From Hirsutella rhossiliensis (taxonomy: Eukaryota > Ascomycota > Sordariomycetes > Hypocreales > Ophiocordycipitaceae), in NCBI RefSeq assembly GCF_020360975.1, contig NW_025408667.1, positions 2,728,001 to 2,792,000 of the forward strand: DNA of 64,000 nt, given 5' to 3'. Of the stretch, positions 45,501-56,365 are shown piece after piece. Numbering within the stretch: the first letter of the stretch is position 1; the number at the start of each line of letters is the position of its first letter. A model generated the notes under the pieces. The model was not told the DNA's origin and made no database searches. It saw only the letters and a list, made by a program, of their open reading frames with translations. The position numbers and the translations under genes are program-made.

Positions 45501-46379
45501 ATACCTATTAAGGGCTAAACTAAGGAACGTTATCGAGGAAGAGGATCTTTTACTTAATTGGGAATTATATATTTCTAATATAATAAGCTAGGATACCTAT
45601 CTATAAAATATACTAATTCTCTAAAGGTAGAAACCTTAGTAAAGACTCTTAGACTTAATACTATAAAATAAGGAAAAGGTAAGATATTAAAGTAAATGCT
45701 TCTCCCTTAGTAAACTTAATACTTATAGGATAGTTACTTAAAACTCCTATAATAATATTAAGGCAAAGCCCTATTAAAGTCCCTATATACTTAGATATTT
45801 ATAATACTATTAACCTTATAGATATATACTTTACTTAATTTTAAGGATTACTATAAGTAGCGCTATTATACCTTAAGTTATTAAAGCTTAATAATAGTAA
45901 GGTAAAGGAGTATAGAGTATAGTTAGTACTGCTTTAAATAATAGATATAAGAGGCACTAAAAAGATAAATACTTATTTCTATATTAGTACTAATAAGTTA
46001 ATACTAAACGATTAGGTATTAATCCTTTTATTAGTTACTACCTTAAAGGATAAACGTATTTATATTATCCTATAGAATTAATAGTAGTAGTTTAAGAATT
46101 AACTAAGTAGCGAAACCTAATAAAACCCTTATAGATTCTTTTAAGAATATAAGAATAAAGTAAGGGTATATATAATAGCGCTTAATCCTTAGCTAATCCT
46201 ATTATTAGATAAAGATAAAGATAAAGGGATTTTATAAGAAGAATAGGCCGAAATCCTATTAACTTTTTACTAGTTTAAAAATACTTTCTTAGCTAATAAA
46301 TCCGACTTACTACTAGCTAGAAAGGGAACAAATTACTTAATTAATTTAATCTTTAATATAAAACCCCCTTATAGATTAA

Positions 46380-47560
46380 TTTACCCTTTATTATAAAGGG
46401 AACTCTAAGTATTATGCGACTAGATCTAAGATATAATAAAAAGGAAAATAATCTAAGAGTTAAAGAGTATAGCTAGGGCGCTTCTCCTTTTCGTTTTAAG
46501 AAAGGATAGTACCTTATAGCTATATATAGACTACTAAGGACTTAACTAGGTTATATAAAAGAATTAGTACCCTTTACCCTTTATTTTAAAGATTATTAAC
46601 CGCTATTAAGGAGCTAAGTATTTTTCTAAGATTAATATATAGAATATATATTAACGTATTTAAATTTAAAAAGGAGATAAATAAAAGACTGCTTTCTAAA
46701 TATATTATAGATATTTCGAATACCTAGTAATACCCTTTAGACTTACTAACGTACTAGCTATATTTTAGAGCTATATCTATTAAGCGCTTAAAGGGCTTAT
46801 AAATATAATCTATATAGTCTACCTTAACGATATCTTTATATACTCTATAATAAGAGAAGAATATACTAAATACTTAGGATAAGTAATAGAAAGGCTAAGA
46901 GCTATAAAGCTTTATATAAAACTATTAAAGTATATCTTTTATTAATAGTTAGTTAAGTTCCCTAGGTTTATTTTATTAGTTAGTAGGGTATTAATAGACC
47001 TTAAATAAGCAGAGGTAATAGCTTAATAGTTTAAACCTATAACCGATAATAATATTTAGGTTTTCCTTAGGTTCTATAATTTTTACTAATAATTTATATA
47101 TAAGTACTTAAGAGTTATAGTGCCTTTAACTATATTACTAAAGGGGAGTAAGAATAAAAAGAAGCTAGGGAGTATAAAGCTAAACCTTACTAAAAGGCTA
47201 GCGTTTTAAGCTCTTAAAGATACTTTTTAAGGAGCCTTACTCCTTTAATATTATAATCTAAAAAATATATTTATATCGAAATAAATATATTATAATTTAT
47301 AATAGTAGGGATTATCTCTTAACTTAATAATAAAGGGTATTACTATCTAATTATATTTTAGTTAAGGAAGTTTAATAAAGCTAAACTTAATTATAGTATT
47401 TTAAACTAAGAACTATTTACTATCGTTAAGTTATTTATATACTAGTAATATTATATTAAAAGGGTAGCGTATAAAGTAAAAGTATTATTAAACTACTATA
47501 ACCTTTAAACGTTTATATACTAGACCTCGTTAAATAAAAAGTAAGTAAGATAGTATATAT
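46380..47560 (+). pseudogene. Gypsy reverse transcriptase and RNase H relic
   Basis: The catalytic box at 46820-46831 reads Y-L-N-D, followed by I-F-I-Y-S. In this element the first Asp, not the second, is Asn, from GAC in TTGAC context. RNase H follows from about 47230. All frames are closed. Confidence 0.8.
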
Positions 47561-48189
47561 ATTTAATATTATTTAACTTTATAATTAAGTATTATATAAG
47601 TAAATTATACCTAGCGAACGCGCTATTAAGAATGCCTAGATATAAAGGTAAGAAGCCTTTATTTATAAAACTAATACTAAAGTTATAAGTAAAGCTAGCT
47701 ACTATTAATACTATATTTATATAAAGAAATAATAAGGTGTTTTTATAAGTAAAGAAACACTTAACCTTAAGTTAATATAAGTATAGTAAAGTGCTTATAT
47801 ATAAGGAAAATATATAAGCTTATTTATAGTAAAACTATAATAATTTAGGCGCGAGACTTAAACGATTAGCTAATTAAGCTAAAGAGAGAGCTAGTTATAA
47901 ATAGTTACTCTTAAGGAAGACCGCTAAAGAAGTAGCCTACTATATAAAGGTTTATATAGTAGAAGTTCTAGAACTATTACTAAAGTTACTAAAACGTACT
48001 TAGTTAGTTAATATAGCGATTAGTAAGCTAAAAAAGACTAAAGACTTCTTAAAAGGGAAGGGTTTTTAGTTAATATACTTAGATAAACTACTACTATAAA
48101 AGGGTTATATTATAGTGCCTTTAAAGGTAGCCTTATAGTAAGAGCTAATATAGCTCTTTTATAATAATCTATTAGTAAGATACTTTAGC

Positions 48190-48321
48190 TCTTAATATAT
48201 TAGCGAACTACTAGCGAGGAACTTCTACTAAGATAAAATAATAAAAGATATAAATAAATATATCTAGTTATACCTAGTATATTAAGGTATAGTATCTAGG
48301 AGGCATCGCCCTTATAGTACT
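48190..48321 (+). pseudogene. Integrase zinc-finger relic, split by insertion
   Basis: Reads Y-I-stop-L-Y-L-V-Y-stop-G then R-R-H-R-P-Y. The family has C-x2-C in that place, both Cys now Tyr by TGT to TAT. The insertion at 48327 separates it from the catalytic core at 49110. Confidence 0.7.
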
Positions 48322-48326
48322 ATATA

Positions 48327-49094
48327 TATCGCGAAGATCATTGCGCCACGTAGGCAAAAGTAGAACGCGCTCCGATAGGTGCGCTGCAAATAACATACAT
48401 CTAGCAACCGCGTCTTCCGGCACACCCCCTTAGGGATCGCGGCTCCGCCGGGAGCCCTGGTCCGTAGCCCAAGACGCGGGAGTCGAACACCAAGCGCCGC
48501 GCCAATAACCCAAGGAAATCCAAGAGAGGTAGTTGCCTACGGGGGATTAAACCCCGCACCGCGCGCAGTTACCGGAAGTTGTAGGGGTGGTGTGCTATCC
48601 CCTCCCGGGCTTATAACTCTCGCGAAGAGAGATGCGAGAAGTGTATATAAAATGCACGAAGGTGAAATTAGAAGTACGGGGTCGGATAGGCAGGGTAGAG
48701 AGATTTGATTCTTATGGGGGTAGCAATAAAGATAGGGGAGTGATTATTATATTGCCTTAATTGTCCTTCTTTCCTCTATCTAACGCCCCTCTTTATACCC
48801 GTCTAGCATCTCGATTAATAAAGAAGATCCTACTTAAAGAAGCTACTAATATCCTTTCGACTACCGAGCTTTTTGCCGGTTTTTCCCCTCCTTTCTAGCC
48901 GTTGCCGGCATATCCGTCTTATCTCTCGCTACCTCTATAGGAAGCTATCGCTACTTCTGCTTCCCCTCTTACCCCTACCCTCCTCTCTATACCTCCTTTT
49001 AGCTCCTTCCTTAAAACCTATTTTTTAGCTTCTTAGGTCCCTCGTACTAAGGGATATCTCCGAGAACTATAAAATTAGGCCACGCTTCGCGATA
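48327..49094 (-). mobile_element. 768-bp insertion with 10-bp inverted ends and CpA-rich core
   Basis: Ends are TATCGCGAAG and CTTCGCGATA, flanked by perfect ATATA duplications (48322-48326 and 49095-49099). Read on the minus strand, its first about 475 bp is the TATCGCGAAG-family Copia LTR, followed by the primer-site sequence GTTATAAGCCCGG (complement 48603-48616 region) and then about 270 bp found nowhere else in the window. 48335-48960 keeps many CpA and TpG, unlike both flanks, so it has escaped most RIP. It may be a deletion derivative (LTR, leader and the last bases of the second LTR), or an LTR variant 768 bp long. No coding capacity is seen. Confidence 0.8.
48408..48479. other. GC-rich stem-loop
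   Basis: Perfect 9-base arms CCGCGTCTT (48408-48416) and AAGACGCGG (48471-48479) enclose a second hairpin, GGCTCC-GCCG-GGAGCC (48441-48456). The whole is 72 bases and very GC-rich in an AT-rich region. The pairing is seen directly. Whether it is an RNA structure or a leftover of terminal repeats is unknown. Confidence 0.65.
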
Positions 49095-49109
49095 ATATAA
49101 TCGTTACTA

Positions 49110-49400
49110 TATCTTATATAACTATAGGAAGAATTATTAATAGACTTTACTATAAGTCTACTTAAAGTATAGTATAATAAATAAGACGTTAAAACGATCT
49201 TAGTAATTATAGACCGATATATTAAGTATTACTTCTTCTTTCCTATCTTTAAGATAATAATAGCTTTAAAGCTTATAAAATTATTCTATTACTAAGTTAA
49301 ATTAGTATATAAACCTTTAAAAGGTATTATCTTAGATAAAGGGTTATTATTTATAAGTAAGTTTTAATTAGATCTTTATTTTATCTTATAAATAAAATAT
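49110..49400 (+). pseudogene. Gypsy integrase catalytic-core relic
   Basis: Reads L-L-I-D-F-T (first Asp), T-I-L-V-I-I-D-R-Y-I-K-Y-Y-F-F-F-P-I, and L-D-K-G-L-L-F-I-S-K-F (second Asp). These match the Gypsy core pattern closely, and both aspartates survive. Stops replace Gln and Trp. Confidence 0.83.
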
Positions 49401-50084
49401 AAGCTATTAGTAGTATTTTACCTATAAACTAATAAGTAAATAAAATAAATAAATAAAGCTATATAATACTACTTAAGATACTTTACTAACTTAAAATAAA
49501 CTAACTAAGCGTTACTCCTATATATTACTTGATTTATATATAATAATATAAAGAACGTAATAACTAGGTTATAACTTAATAAAGCGTTAATAGGTTACTA
49601 ACTAAATTTTTATATTAATACTAAGGACGATACTATTTAAAGGGGGGTACCTAAAGTAAGAGTAAGAGTTACTAGGCTATAAGAGCTATAAAAGAGGCTT
49701 AAAGAATACTAAGGAAAGGCTATTAAATCGTAAGTAAAATACTATAATTTAAGGTACTAACCGCTTATACTAAAAGTAAGAGACCTTATAGTATTATCGA
49801 TAAAGAACTTACGCCTTAAAGATAAAAAAAGAAAACTCTTACCGAAGTATATTAGACCGTTTTAGGTCCTATAAGCTATTAGAAAGTAAGTATATTATTT
49901 TATATTCCTTAAAAAGTACTTATACCTCTATAACGTTTTTTATATTAGTCTCTTAAAGCTATAAAAGGAGTAAAAAGGTACCTATAAAGATAGTAAAACC
50001 CTATTAATACTAGACTTAAAGGATAATAAAGGTAAATAAGAAGTCTAAGAGATTAAAGACTAAAAGAGATCTAAGGGCGATACC

Positions 50085-50150
50085 TTTTTCCTTATTAAAT
50101 AAAAAGGATAGCTAGCTAAGTATAACTAATAGGTTAATACTAAAGATATA
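50085..50150 (+). pseudogene. Gypsy chromodomain relic
   Basis: Reads F-F-L-I-K-stop-K-G-stop-L-A-K-Y-N, with D-I-A a few codons on. It fits K-W-K-G-W with both Trp codons changed to stops (50100-50102 and 50109-50111). It is the third chromodomain sequence of the window from a distinct Gypsy family. Confidence 0.75.
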
Positions 50151-50499
50151 GCGAATAGCTAAGACCTTATTAAAGAATATACTACTTACTTAACTAGGAA
50201 AAAGAAGTATAAGACTAAGTAAGGTAAGGAAACCTACTAATATAGGGAGACGCTACTAAATCGGTAATAAATACCTACTAAATCGCTACTAACTTATTAA
50301 TATATTAGTATACCTAAATATCCTATAACTATATATAAAATAGTAAAATAAGAGAATAAAGGAAAACTATCTATACTACCTATTAAATATTATTAAGGAA
50401 AATAAAACTAAATTATAACTTTATTAAGACCTTAATAATAAAGGAGAGAAGGATAGTTATAACTAAATAAAAGAAAGATAAGACCTATCTGTTACTTTT

Positions 50500-52030
50500 A
50501 ACTACCCCTTTTCTTTACTAGTATAGCGGGAACTAACTAAGGCGCCCCCTCTACTATACTAAATACCTTTAAAAATACTAAAACTACCCTATCCTTTACT
50601 CTTTCTTTATCCTCTATAATAAGACCTATCTTTATTAGTATAGTACTTACCTTAGCCTTAGTAAATAGTAAGGTATATTACTATAAAGTATAGCTTATAT
50701 TACTATCGATAAAGCGGAGTTTTAACTAGGATTCCTAGGCCTAGTACTCTAAGCTTATATAGGTAATATCGAATAAAGGCGCGGGGTTAAGGTAAATAAT
50801 AAGCTCGCGGCGCTTATTAATTAGTATATAGTAGTTAGTACGCTTAACTTAGTATATTATTAAGCGGTCGCTAATAAAAAGGTCGGATAAAACTTATTAT
50901 AGTAGACTTCTATATACTTATAGTCTTAAAGGACTTATAATAAGCTATCTTAGTAGCGTTAAAAGCCTTAGCTAAATACTATACTATAATAATAAGACGG
51001 CGCTAATTAGCCTCTTTAAAAATAAGCACGCCCGCGTTTAAGCTATCGTCCTTAGAATCCTTATTACTTATCTTTAGCTTATTAAGCTTATATAAGGACT
51101 TAATAATAGTAACTATATTAGCCTAGTTACTAAATATAAAAGTAGCGGCCTTAAGATAGATTAGCTTATTAATCGTAATATTTAAAGTTAAAGGGAAACT
51201 TACCTAGTTATAGGTCGCGATATATTTATAGTACTACTTATAGCGCGTTAAGGAAACTACTAAGAAAATATAGCTAACTAAGAGTACCTTAATAGGCTTA
51301 GGCTTAGTCGTACTATACTTCTTAACGACTATCCGAAAATAATATATATACTAGAGCTTATAAGGGATAACCCCCTAGGCCTTAATTAAGCGGGCTTTAG
51401 CCTTAGATTAGGTACGCTTTTTTATAGGAGCGTAACCGCTTTATACCGCTACTTAAGTGCCCTTATCTCTAGCGCTACTATTCTTAGGTTTATTAGTAGG
51501 AGGAGTTAGATCGCGGCCGTTTCTATTATTACTATTATTATTATCTTAGCCCTTATTTAGCTAGGTATTAAGATAGTCTTAGCCTTTATTTAGCTAGGCC
51601 TTATTATTAATATTAGCTTACTTATTTTAAGGAGCGGCCTAAGTAATAATCTTTTATTAGCTAGAGCCGCCCTATTAAAATAAAGTAACTAGGTTATTAG
51701 TACTTACTTAAGAGCGCTTAAGTATAATCTCCTTACTAGTATTAGTATTACTAATAAGGGTAATAAACTTATAAGTTTCCTAGCCTATAAAGGTAGGCTT
51801 ATCGATAGTTAGAGTTAAGGTATTTAGCGGGGTAATAAGGGTATAACCCTTTATAAGAATATACCCTTATATTCCTATTTTACTATTATAAAGAAATAAT
51901 AAGTATAGGGAAGCTTTATAAAATAAGCTAGTAAAAAGAGGCTCTATAATATAGTCTAAGGGAATAACCCTTAAAAGATAAAGACCTCTACTAGATATAT
52001 ATACCTTCCTCTAGGAAAAGCGGGTTAGGA
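50500..52030. other. RIP-mutated DNA, possible antisense insert with Gln/Asn codon runs
   Basis: It lies between chromodomain and 3' LTR, where a Gypsy is normally short. Near 51515-51545 the minus strand has TAATAATAGTAATAATAG, as if a CAA/CAG run had been RIP-mutated. AGCTAAATAA-GGCTAAGA blocks repeat next to it. This suggests a gag-like Gln/Asn-rich segment of another element in minus orientation. No domain is readable. Confidence 0.4.
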
Positions 52031-52044
52031 TAAGCCTATCCTTA

Positions 52045-52480
52045 TAAACAAAAATATGCATAAAATGCATAAGTTAATTACGAGCAGAACGGATACCCTA
52101 TTGCCTATTTTAGCATAGCGGTTCCGAAGATATCCGCGATACGAGAATAGGTAGGGCATAGAACATTCTAGTTAAATCCACTACTTATACTAGAACCTAT
52201 AGTCTTACGTTAACCATCACGCTATAATTAGACCACCTACTAAGTTAGGAAGATATACTAAAGATAGAGCTTTTTAAGCAATATAGAATATACTAGCAAG
52301 CTAACTAATTAGTCTACTAGTAGGCGAGCAATAGTCTATAAAAGACAAAGGATTTCCCTAGGAGTAGTAGATAGAATAAGTAAGTTTATAAGTATCTTTT
52401 ATAACGCTATTCTTTTAATATATTATTTAGCCCCTTATATGCTCGTTATAAATTCCGGATAAAATCCTACCCTATACTCC
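52045..52480. mobile_element. Weakly RIP-mutated insert, related to 61015-61581
   Basis: CpA and TpG are retained here (for example 52050-52360), unlike the sequence on either side. The stretch AAATTCCGGATAAAATCCTA near 52450-52472, followed by a CC-T-TATACTCCTT-like tail, recurs near 61474-61505 in another weakly mutated insert. Both have a TATAA-A/G-GAC block about 110 to 130 bp upstream. They look like LTRs or short non-autonomous elements of one family. The limits are approximate and no duplication was found here. Confidence 0.5.
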
Positions 52481-53018
52481 TTCGACCGATCTTTCCGCTT
52501 ACGTTATCGAATACCCGATTCTACGCTTATTGCTTATACCTTCTTATACCCTTACTAACGTTAGGTCTTAAACTAAAAGTCTCTTAGGACTAGGATTCCC
52601 TTATACCTTTCTTAGCTTTCTTCGCTAAAAGGGAACTAGCGTCGCTATAAGACTTTTAAGCTAATCGCTTATACTTTAAAGGCAAACCTATTACTACCTA
52701 CTCCTATATATAGTATAGGAAATTAGCGTTATAATTCTTTATCTTCTTTAGTATAAAAGGTATTATTATTAATAAATTATTAAGAAAAAGTAATATAAAA
52801 AGGTATAAAGGATTAATAAAAAAAAGTATAAAACTCTATAGTAATCGTAAGTAAAAGAGTTAAAGAAGAAAAGAAAATAAAAGAAGTAAGAGATATATAT
52901 ATACGCTCTTTATATTATAGTTATACGGCCGATATATAAGTAATACTATAATAGTTACTTAGTAGTAACTATTAATATAATAACTATTATTATTATAGAT
53001 CGTAGACTAATATATACT

Positions 53019-53040
53019 TATATATATATATATATATATA
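53019..53040. repeat. TA microsatellite
   Basis: Eleven TA units without interruption, followed by ATATATA. It lies just upstream of the 3' LTR of the surrounding Gypsy. Confidence 0.9.
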
Positions 53041-53149
53041 ATATATAACTAAAACTACCTCTCTTTTTAACTAAATATATATAGTATAGTAAAAGTAATA
53101 TATATTAAAGATATAGCTAATATATTTATATAAGAGGGGAGATAATTAT

Positions 53150-53404
53150 ATGAGCGCTATTAAGAGGTATAGGCTAATATAGTACTTAGGTATATAGTAC
53201 TAATATATAAGTAGGGTATTAGTAGGGAATCGTGCTTACCCCGCTTATATATTATAAACTACTTACTATTTTAATAAAAGAGGAAAATTCCCTCTTCTTA
53301 TAAGCTTTAGTTTTACGATAAGGAGAATATAATATATATAGCGTAGTACCTCTAGCTATCTCTACTACCTAACTAATCGTACTATAATATATATTCCCTT
53401 ATAA
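53150..53404 (+). repeat. Gypsy 3' LTR, second family
   Basis: Partner of 44151-44406. It is preceded by the purine tract AAGAGGGGAGATAATTATA (53132-53150) and starts TGAGCGCTA, one of the few LTR starts here that still has TG. Confidence 0.86.
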
Positions 53405-53833
53405 AAAGTAAACGGTCTTATAAAGCCCTTACTAAAGTAGAAGCTAGCTATCTTTTTATAGTAAATTAAGCTAGAAAACGTTTAAGAAAAGCTATCCTTA
53501 AAGGCCCGCCTTAAGAGTTTATAAGAGGAGCTAATAGCCTATATAAGAAGGTAATATCTATAGCTAAAGAAGAAGAAAGAGGTTTTCCCTTTAAAGGGCC
53601 CCTTATTTAATTAGGTTTTTCCCTTTTAAAAAGGCCCCTTTTCTTATAGGACTTTCCCCTCTTTAAGCCCTTATTTCTTAAGTAGGTCTAAAAGAGCCTA
53701 GGGACCTAAAAGGGCCCTTCCTTTCCTTAAGTAAAGGGAGAAGTATAAAGCTAAGAACCTCCTTTATACGCTTACTAGCTTAAAGCTATATTAGCTATGC
53801 CCTTACTATAAGGGTAGGCTATAGCTAAGGGGG
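53405..53833 (+). pseudogene. 3' end of the nested Copia, with purine tract
   Basis: Continues the Copia after the Gypsy insert. The first 150 bases read as basic sequence (K-A-L-T-K-V-E-A-S-Y) that could be the end of RNase H. Then come mirrored blocks of GGGCCCCTT/AAGGGGCC character (53600-53750) and a purine tract ending in GGGGG just before the 3' LTR. Confidence 0.55.
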
Positions 53834-54321
53834 TATATCGCGAAGCATAGCTTAATTTTATAGTTCTTAGAGATATCCCTTAGTAAGAGGGACTAAGGAA
53901 GCTAAAAACACTTAATATAAAAGAAGAAAGAAGGAGCTAAAAAGAAGTATAGAAAGGAGGGTAGGGGTATAAAGGGAAGTAGAAGTAGTAATAGCTTTTT
54001 ATAGAGGTAGTAAGAGATAAGACGGATATATTAGTAACGGCTAGAAGGGAAGGGGAAACCTAGTAAAAAGCTTAGTAGTTAAAAGGATATTAATAGCTTC
54101 TTTAAGTAAGATCTTCTTTATTAATTAAAATACTAACTAAGTATAAAGAAGGGCGTTAAATAAAGGAAAGAAGGAGAATTAAGGTAATATAATAATTACT
54201 CCCTTACTATAATTACTATCCTTATAAGAATTAAATATCTCTATACTACCTATTTAACCCCTTACTTTTACTTTTACTATTATATATTTTATATATACTT
54301 TTTATATCTCTTTTTATAAGA
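53834..54321 (+). repeat. Copia 3' LTR, TATCGCGAAG family
   Basis: About 488 bp, aligning with 30932-31407 along its length and with the inverse of 48620-49094. It differs by many C/T and G/A changes plus small gaps. It ends near CTCTTTTTATAAGA, where the sequence stops matching the 5' copy at its primer-binding site. Confidence 0.82.
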
Positions 54322-54323
54322 AT

Positions 54324-54492
54324 AATAATACTTAAGATAGCTAGTATAAGATTCCTTTATATTATAACTATAACTTAGTATAAGGGAGGACTAGCTATAA
54401 AAAAAGGGGAGGGTTTTCCTTTAAGTACTTTAGTTTTCCCTCCTATTTAACGCTAATATTCTAAATACCTTTAAATAGGTTACTAGTATAAT
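54324..54492. repeat. 170-bp dispersed repeat, copy A
   Basis: Starts AATAATACTTAAGATAG and ends GGTTACTAGTATAAT. It is about 85-90 % similar by eye to 56182-56351, including AAAGGGGAGGGTTTTCC and CCTTTAAATAGGTTACTAG. It abuts the Copia 3' LTR. The nature of the repeat is unknown; the ends are weakly inverted (AATAATACT against AATTATACT). Confidence 0.75.
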
Positions 54493-55594
54493 CTTAATAA
54501 TCTTAATAATAGTAAAAGATTAATTTAGATAAATAAAAAGTAAAAGAAGCGTTAAAAGAAGTAATAGCTTACTTAGCTTAAATTAAGAAATAAAAGCGTT
54601 TCTTAAAAGACTAAGGTAGTAAGTTATTTTAGTAGGGTATAAAGCTATTAATAAAAAAGATAAGATAATATACTCTTTTTAAGATAAATTAGTTTATTTA
54701 TTAAATAAGGAAACTATTACTATTAGTAAGGTTTAATTATTTAGTGCCTTAGATATATTAAACTAAGAGATTATTCCTAGTAACCTTATATTTCTAAGTA
54801 AGGGTTCGCTTAATAAAACTAGTAAAGTAAAGTATTATAGTAGGTTAAGTACTTAAGTAGTTCCTAGCTATTTTCCTTTAGTCTATATCCCTTTTACTTA
54901 ATAAGGTATTCTTATTACTAACCTTATTTTCTTATATTTAGTATTTATTCTACTTTATATTCTAAATAATTATTAACTTTAAATTCTTTTTTATAGTTTA
55001 ACGTTTTATAATACTAGTTCTAATAATAAGATATAAAATATTAGGTATATCTATATTATTATTAGTAGTAAAAGTTTATAGTTAACTTTTAAAATAGTTT
55101 TCTTAACCTTAAATAGTTTAAGTTTCTTAAAATTTAATTTATTACTTAGTCGTTTTATTTTAATATTTTATTATATAAGGTAAACTATATTTCTTTCTTA
55201 AAATAGTAGTCCTTATAATCTTTTCTAATTATAGTAAGTAGATATTTATTCTTTAATAAATTAAAGTTCTTATTATATTTCTTTATATAATTATTATAGT
55301 TAATTTATTTATAGTATCGCTTATTTTACTTATAGTCCTTATTAAGTAACCTTAAATACTTCTAGGTTATATTTATATTTAGCGTATATTAGTAAGAGGT
55401 TAGTTATTTTTATAACTAAGGTATTATAAATTAGTTATACTATTAGTAGCTATTTAACTTAATCGTTTTATTTATAGCTAATATAATATTATAAGTATTA
55501 TTTAAGTATTTAATTAAGTCGTTTTATTTATTTACTTATTTAAAGGTAATAAGCTATACTAAGCTTATATTTCGTTTTTAATTATATTATAAGA

Positions 55595-56365
55595 CCCTTA
55601 TAGTATAGTAGTTATATACCTAGGAAGCTGACTAGCTATAACGCTAGAGTTAGTTTAAATCTAGCTAAGGGCAAGATTAATTTTTAGTTAGACTAGTAAA
55701 CTACGTTAACCTACTTATTAATTAGCTAATTAGCGCTTTTAAAAGCGCTTAAAAATATACTAGTAGTCTAGCCCCGGTATAAGTAGGCCGGCCTAGACCT
55801 TACTTACTTAGACCTAGCGATAAATTTATTTAGACCTCCCCTTAACCCTAGTCTAGGCCCCCTAACTAGGAAAATAAAAACCTAGGGACGATACTAGTAA
55901 CTTAATAAGTACGGCGCGAAGCTAGTATAAAACCTAACTACTAGCCTAGCTAAAGGCTAGTATTAATAAAAAATAGCCCGCTAAGCCTTATAGCGGAAAA
56001 ATAAGGTAGAGCCTAGGAAGATATTATTATAGGATAAGGTTAAAGATAATTATATAATTAACTATTAACTATTAACTAAAAACGCTTATACTACCGATTA
56101 ACGCTATATACCCTATATATATAAAGGAGTTACTTTCTAAGGTTACTTTATAACGGGGCTAATACGATTCTAACTAACTATAATAATACTTAAGATAGCC
56201 GGCGTAAGATTCCTATATATTATAACCGCGACCTAGTATAAGGGCGGACTAGCTATAAAAGAGGGGAGGGTTTTCCTTTAAGTACTTTAGTTTTTCCTTC
56301 TTATTTAACGCCGAAGTTCTAGATACCTTTAAATAGGTTACTAGTATAATTATAATAATAATAAT
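55595..56365. mobile_element. 770-bp segment of unknown type in the Gypsy gap
   Basis: It has no match to the Gypsy copies. Its last 185 bp contain copy B of the 170-bp repeat (56182-56351). The two ends are weakly inverted (TTATAGTATAGTAGTTATA against the inverse of the right end), which in AT-rich mutated DNA is only suggestive of a terminal-inverted-repeat element. No ORF. Confidence 0.45.
56182..56351. repeat. 170-bp dispersed repeat, copy B
   Basis: Partner of 54324-54492 in the same orientation. It is less RIP-mutated than copy A (for example GCCGGCG where copy A has GCTAGTA). Confidence 0.75.

Larger units (their letters stand above)
44151..53404 (+). mobile_element. RIP-degraded Gypsy retrotransposon, second family, with inserts
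   Basis: LTRs of about 255 bp at 44151-44406 and 53150-53404 enclose gag (about 44600-45500), RT (box at 46820-46831), integrase zinc finger (48190-48320), a 768-bp insert, the integrase core (49110-49400) and a chromodomain (50085-50150). AAAGT borders both ends (44146-44150 and from 53405), a likely duplication. LTR sequence differs from the other Gypsy copies, so this is a separate family. The 3 kb between chromodomain and 3' LTR is longer than usual and probably contains further insertions. It is inserted in the Copia at 30932-54321. Confidence 0.85.
30932..54321 (+). mobile_element. RIP-degraded Copia retrotransposon carrying two nested Gypsy elements
   Basis: The 5' LTR starts TATCGCGAAG at 30932 and the related 3' LTR at 53834. 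Between them, read on the plus strand and skipping the two Gypsy inserts, come gag (31430-32900), the protease relic (32953-32961), then, past the first insert, integrase C-terminus (41975-42100), RT (43030-43260) and further 3' sequence, and past the second insert a tail with a purine tract (GGCTATAGCTAAGGGGG, ending about 53832). Without inserts it is about 6.3 kb, normal for Copia. All frames are closed by RIP. I found no clean 5-bp duplication at the outer ends. Confidence 0.82.

Noticed and set aside
48408..48479. A tRNA gene of 72 bases
   Set aside because: The ends pair, but D-arm, anticodon arm and T-loop are missing on both strands.
48600..48617. tRNA-Ile(UAU) anticodon arm as a real tRNA gene
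   Set aside because: It matches the primer-binding site placement in two Copia copies, and no tRNA surrounds it.
52981..53050. TA-rich tract as a replication origin or centromere core
   Set aside because: A simple microsatellite in RIP-mutated AT-rich DNA; no supporting motif.
30932..54321. Target-site duplication for the nested Copia
   Set aside because: The bases outside the two LTRs (ATTTT against AATAA or ATAAT) do not match, and the right side abuts another repeat, so none is claimed.
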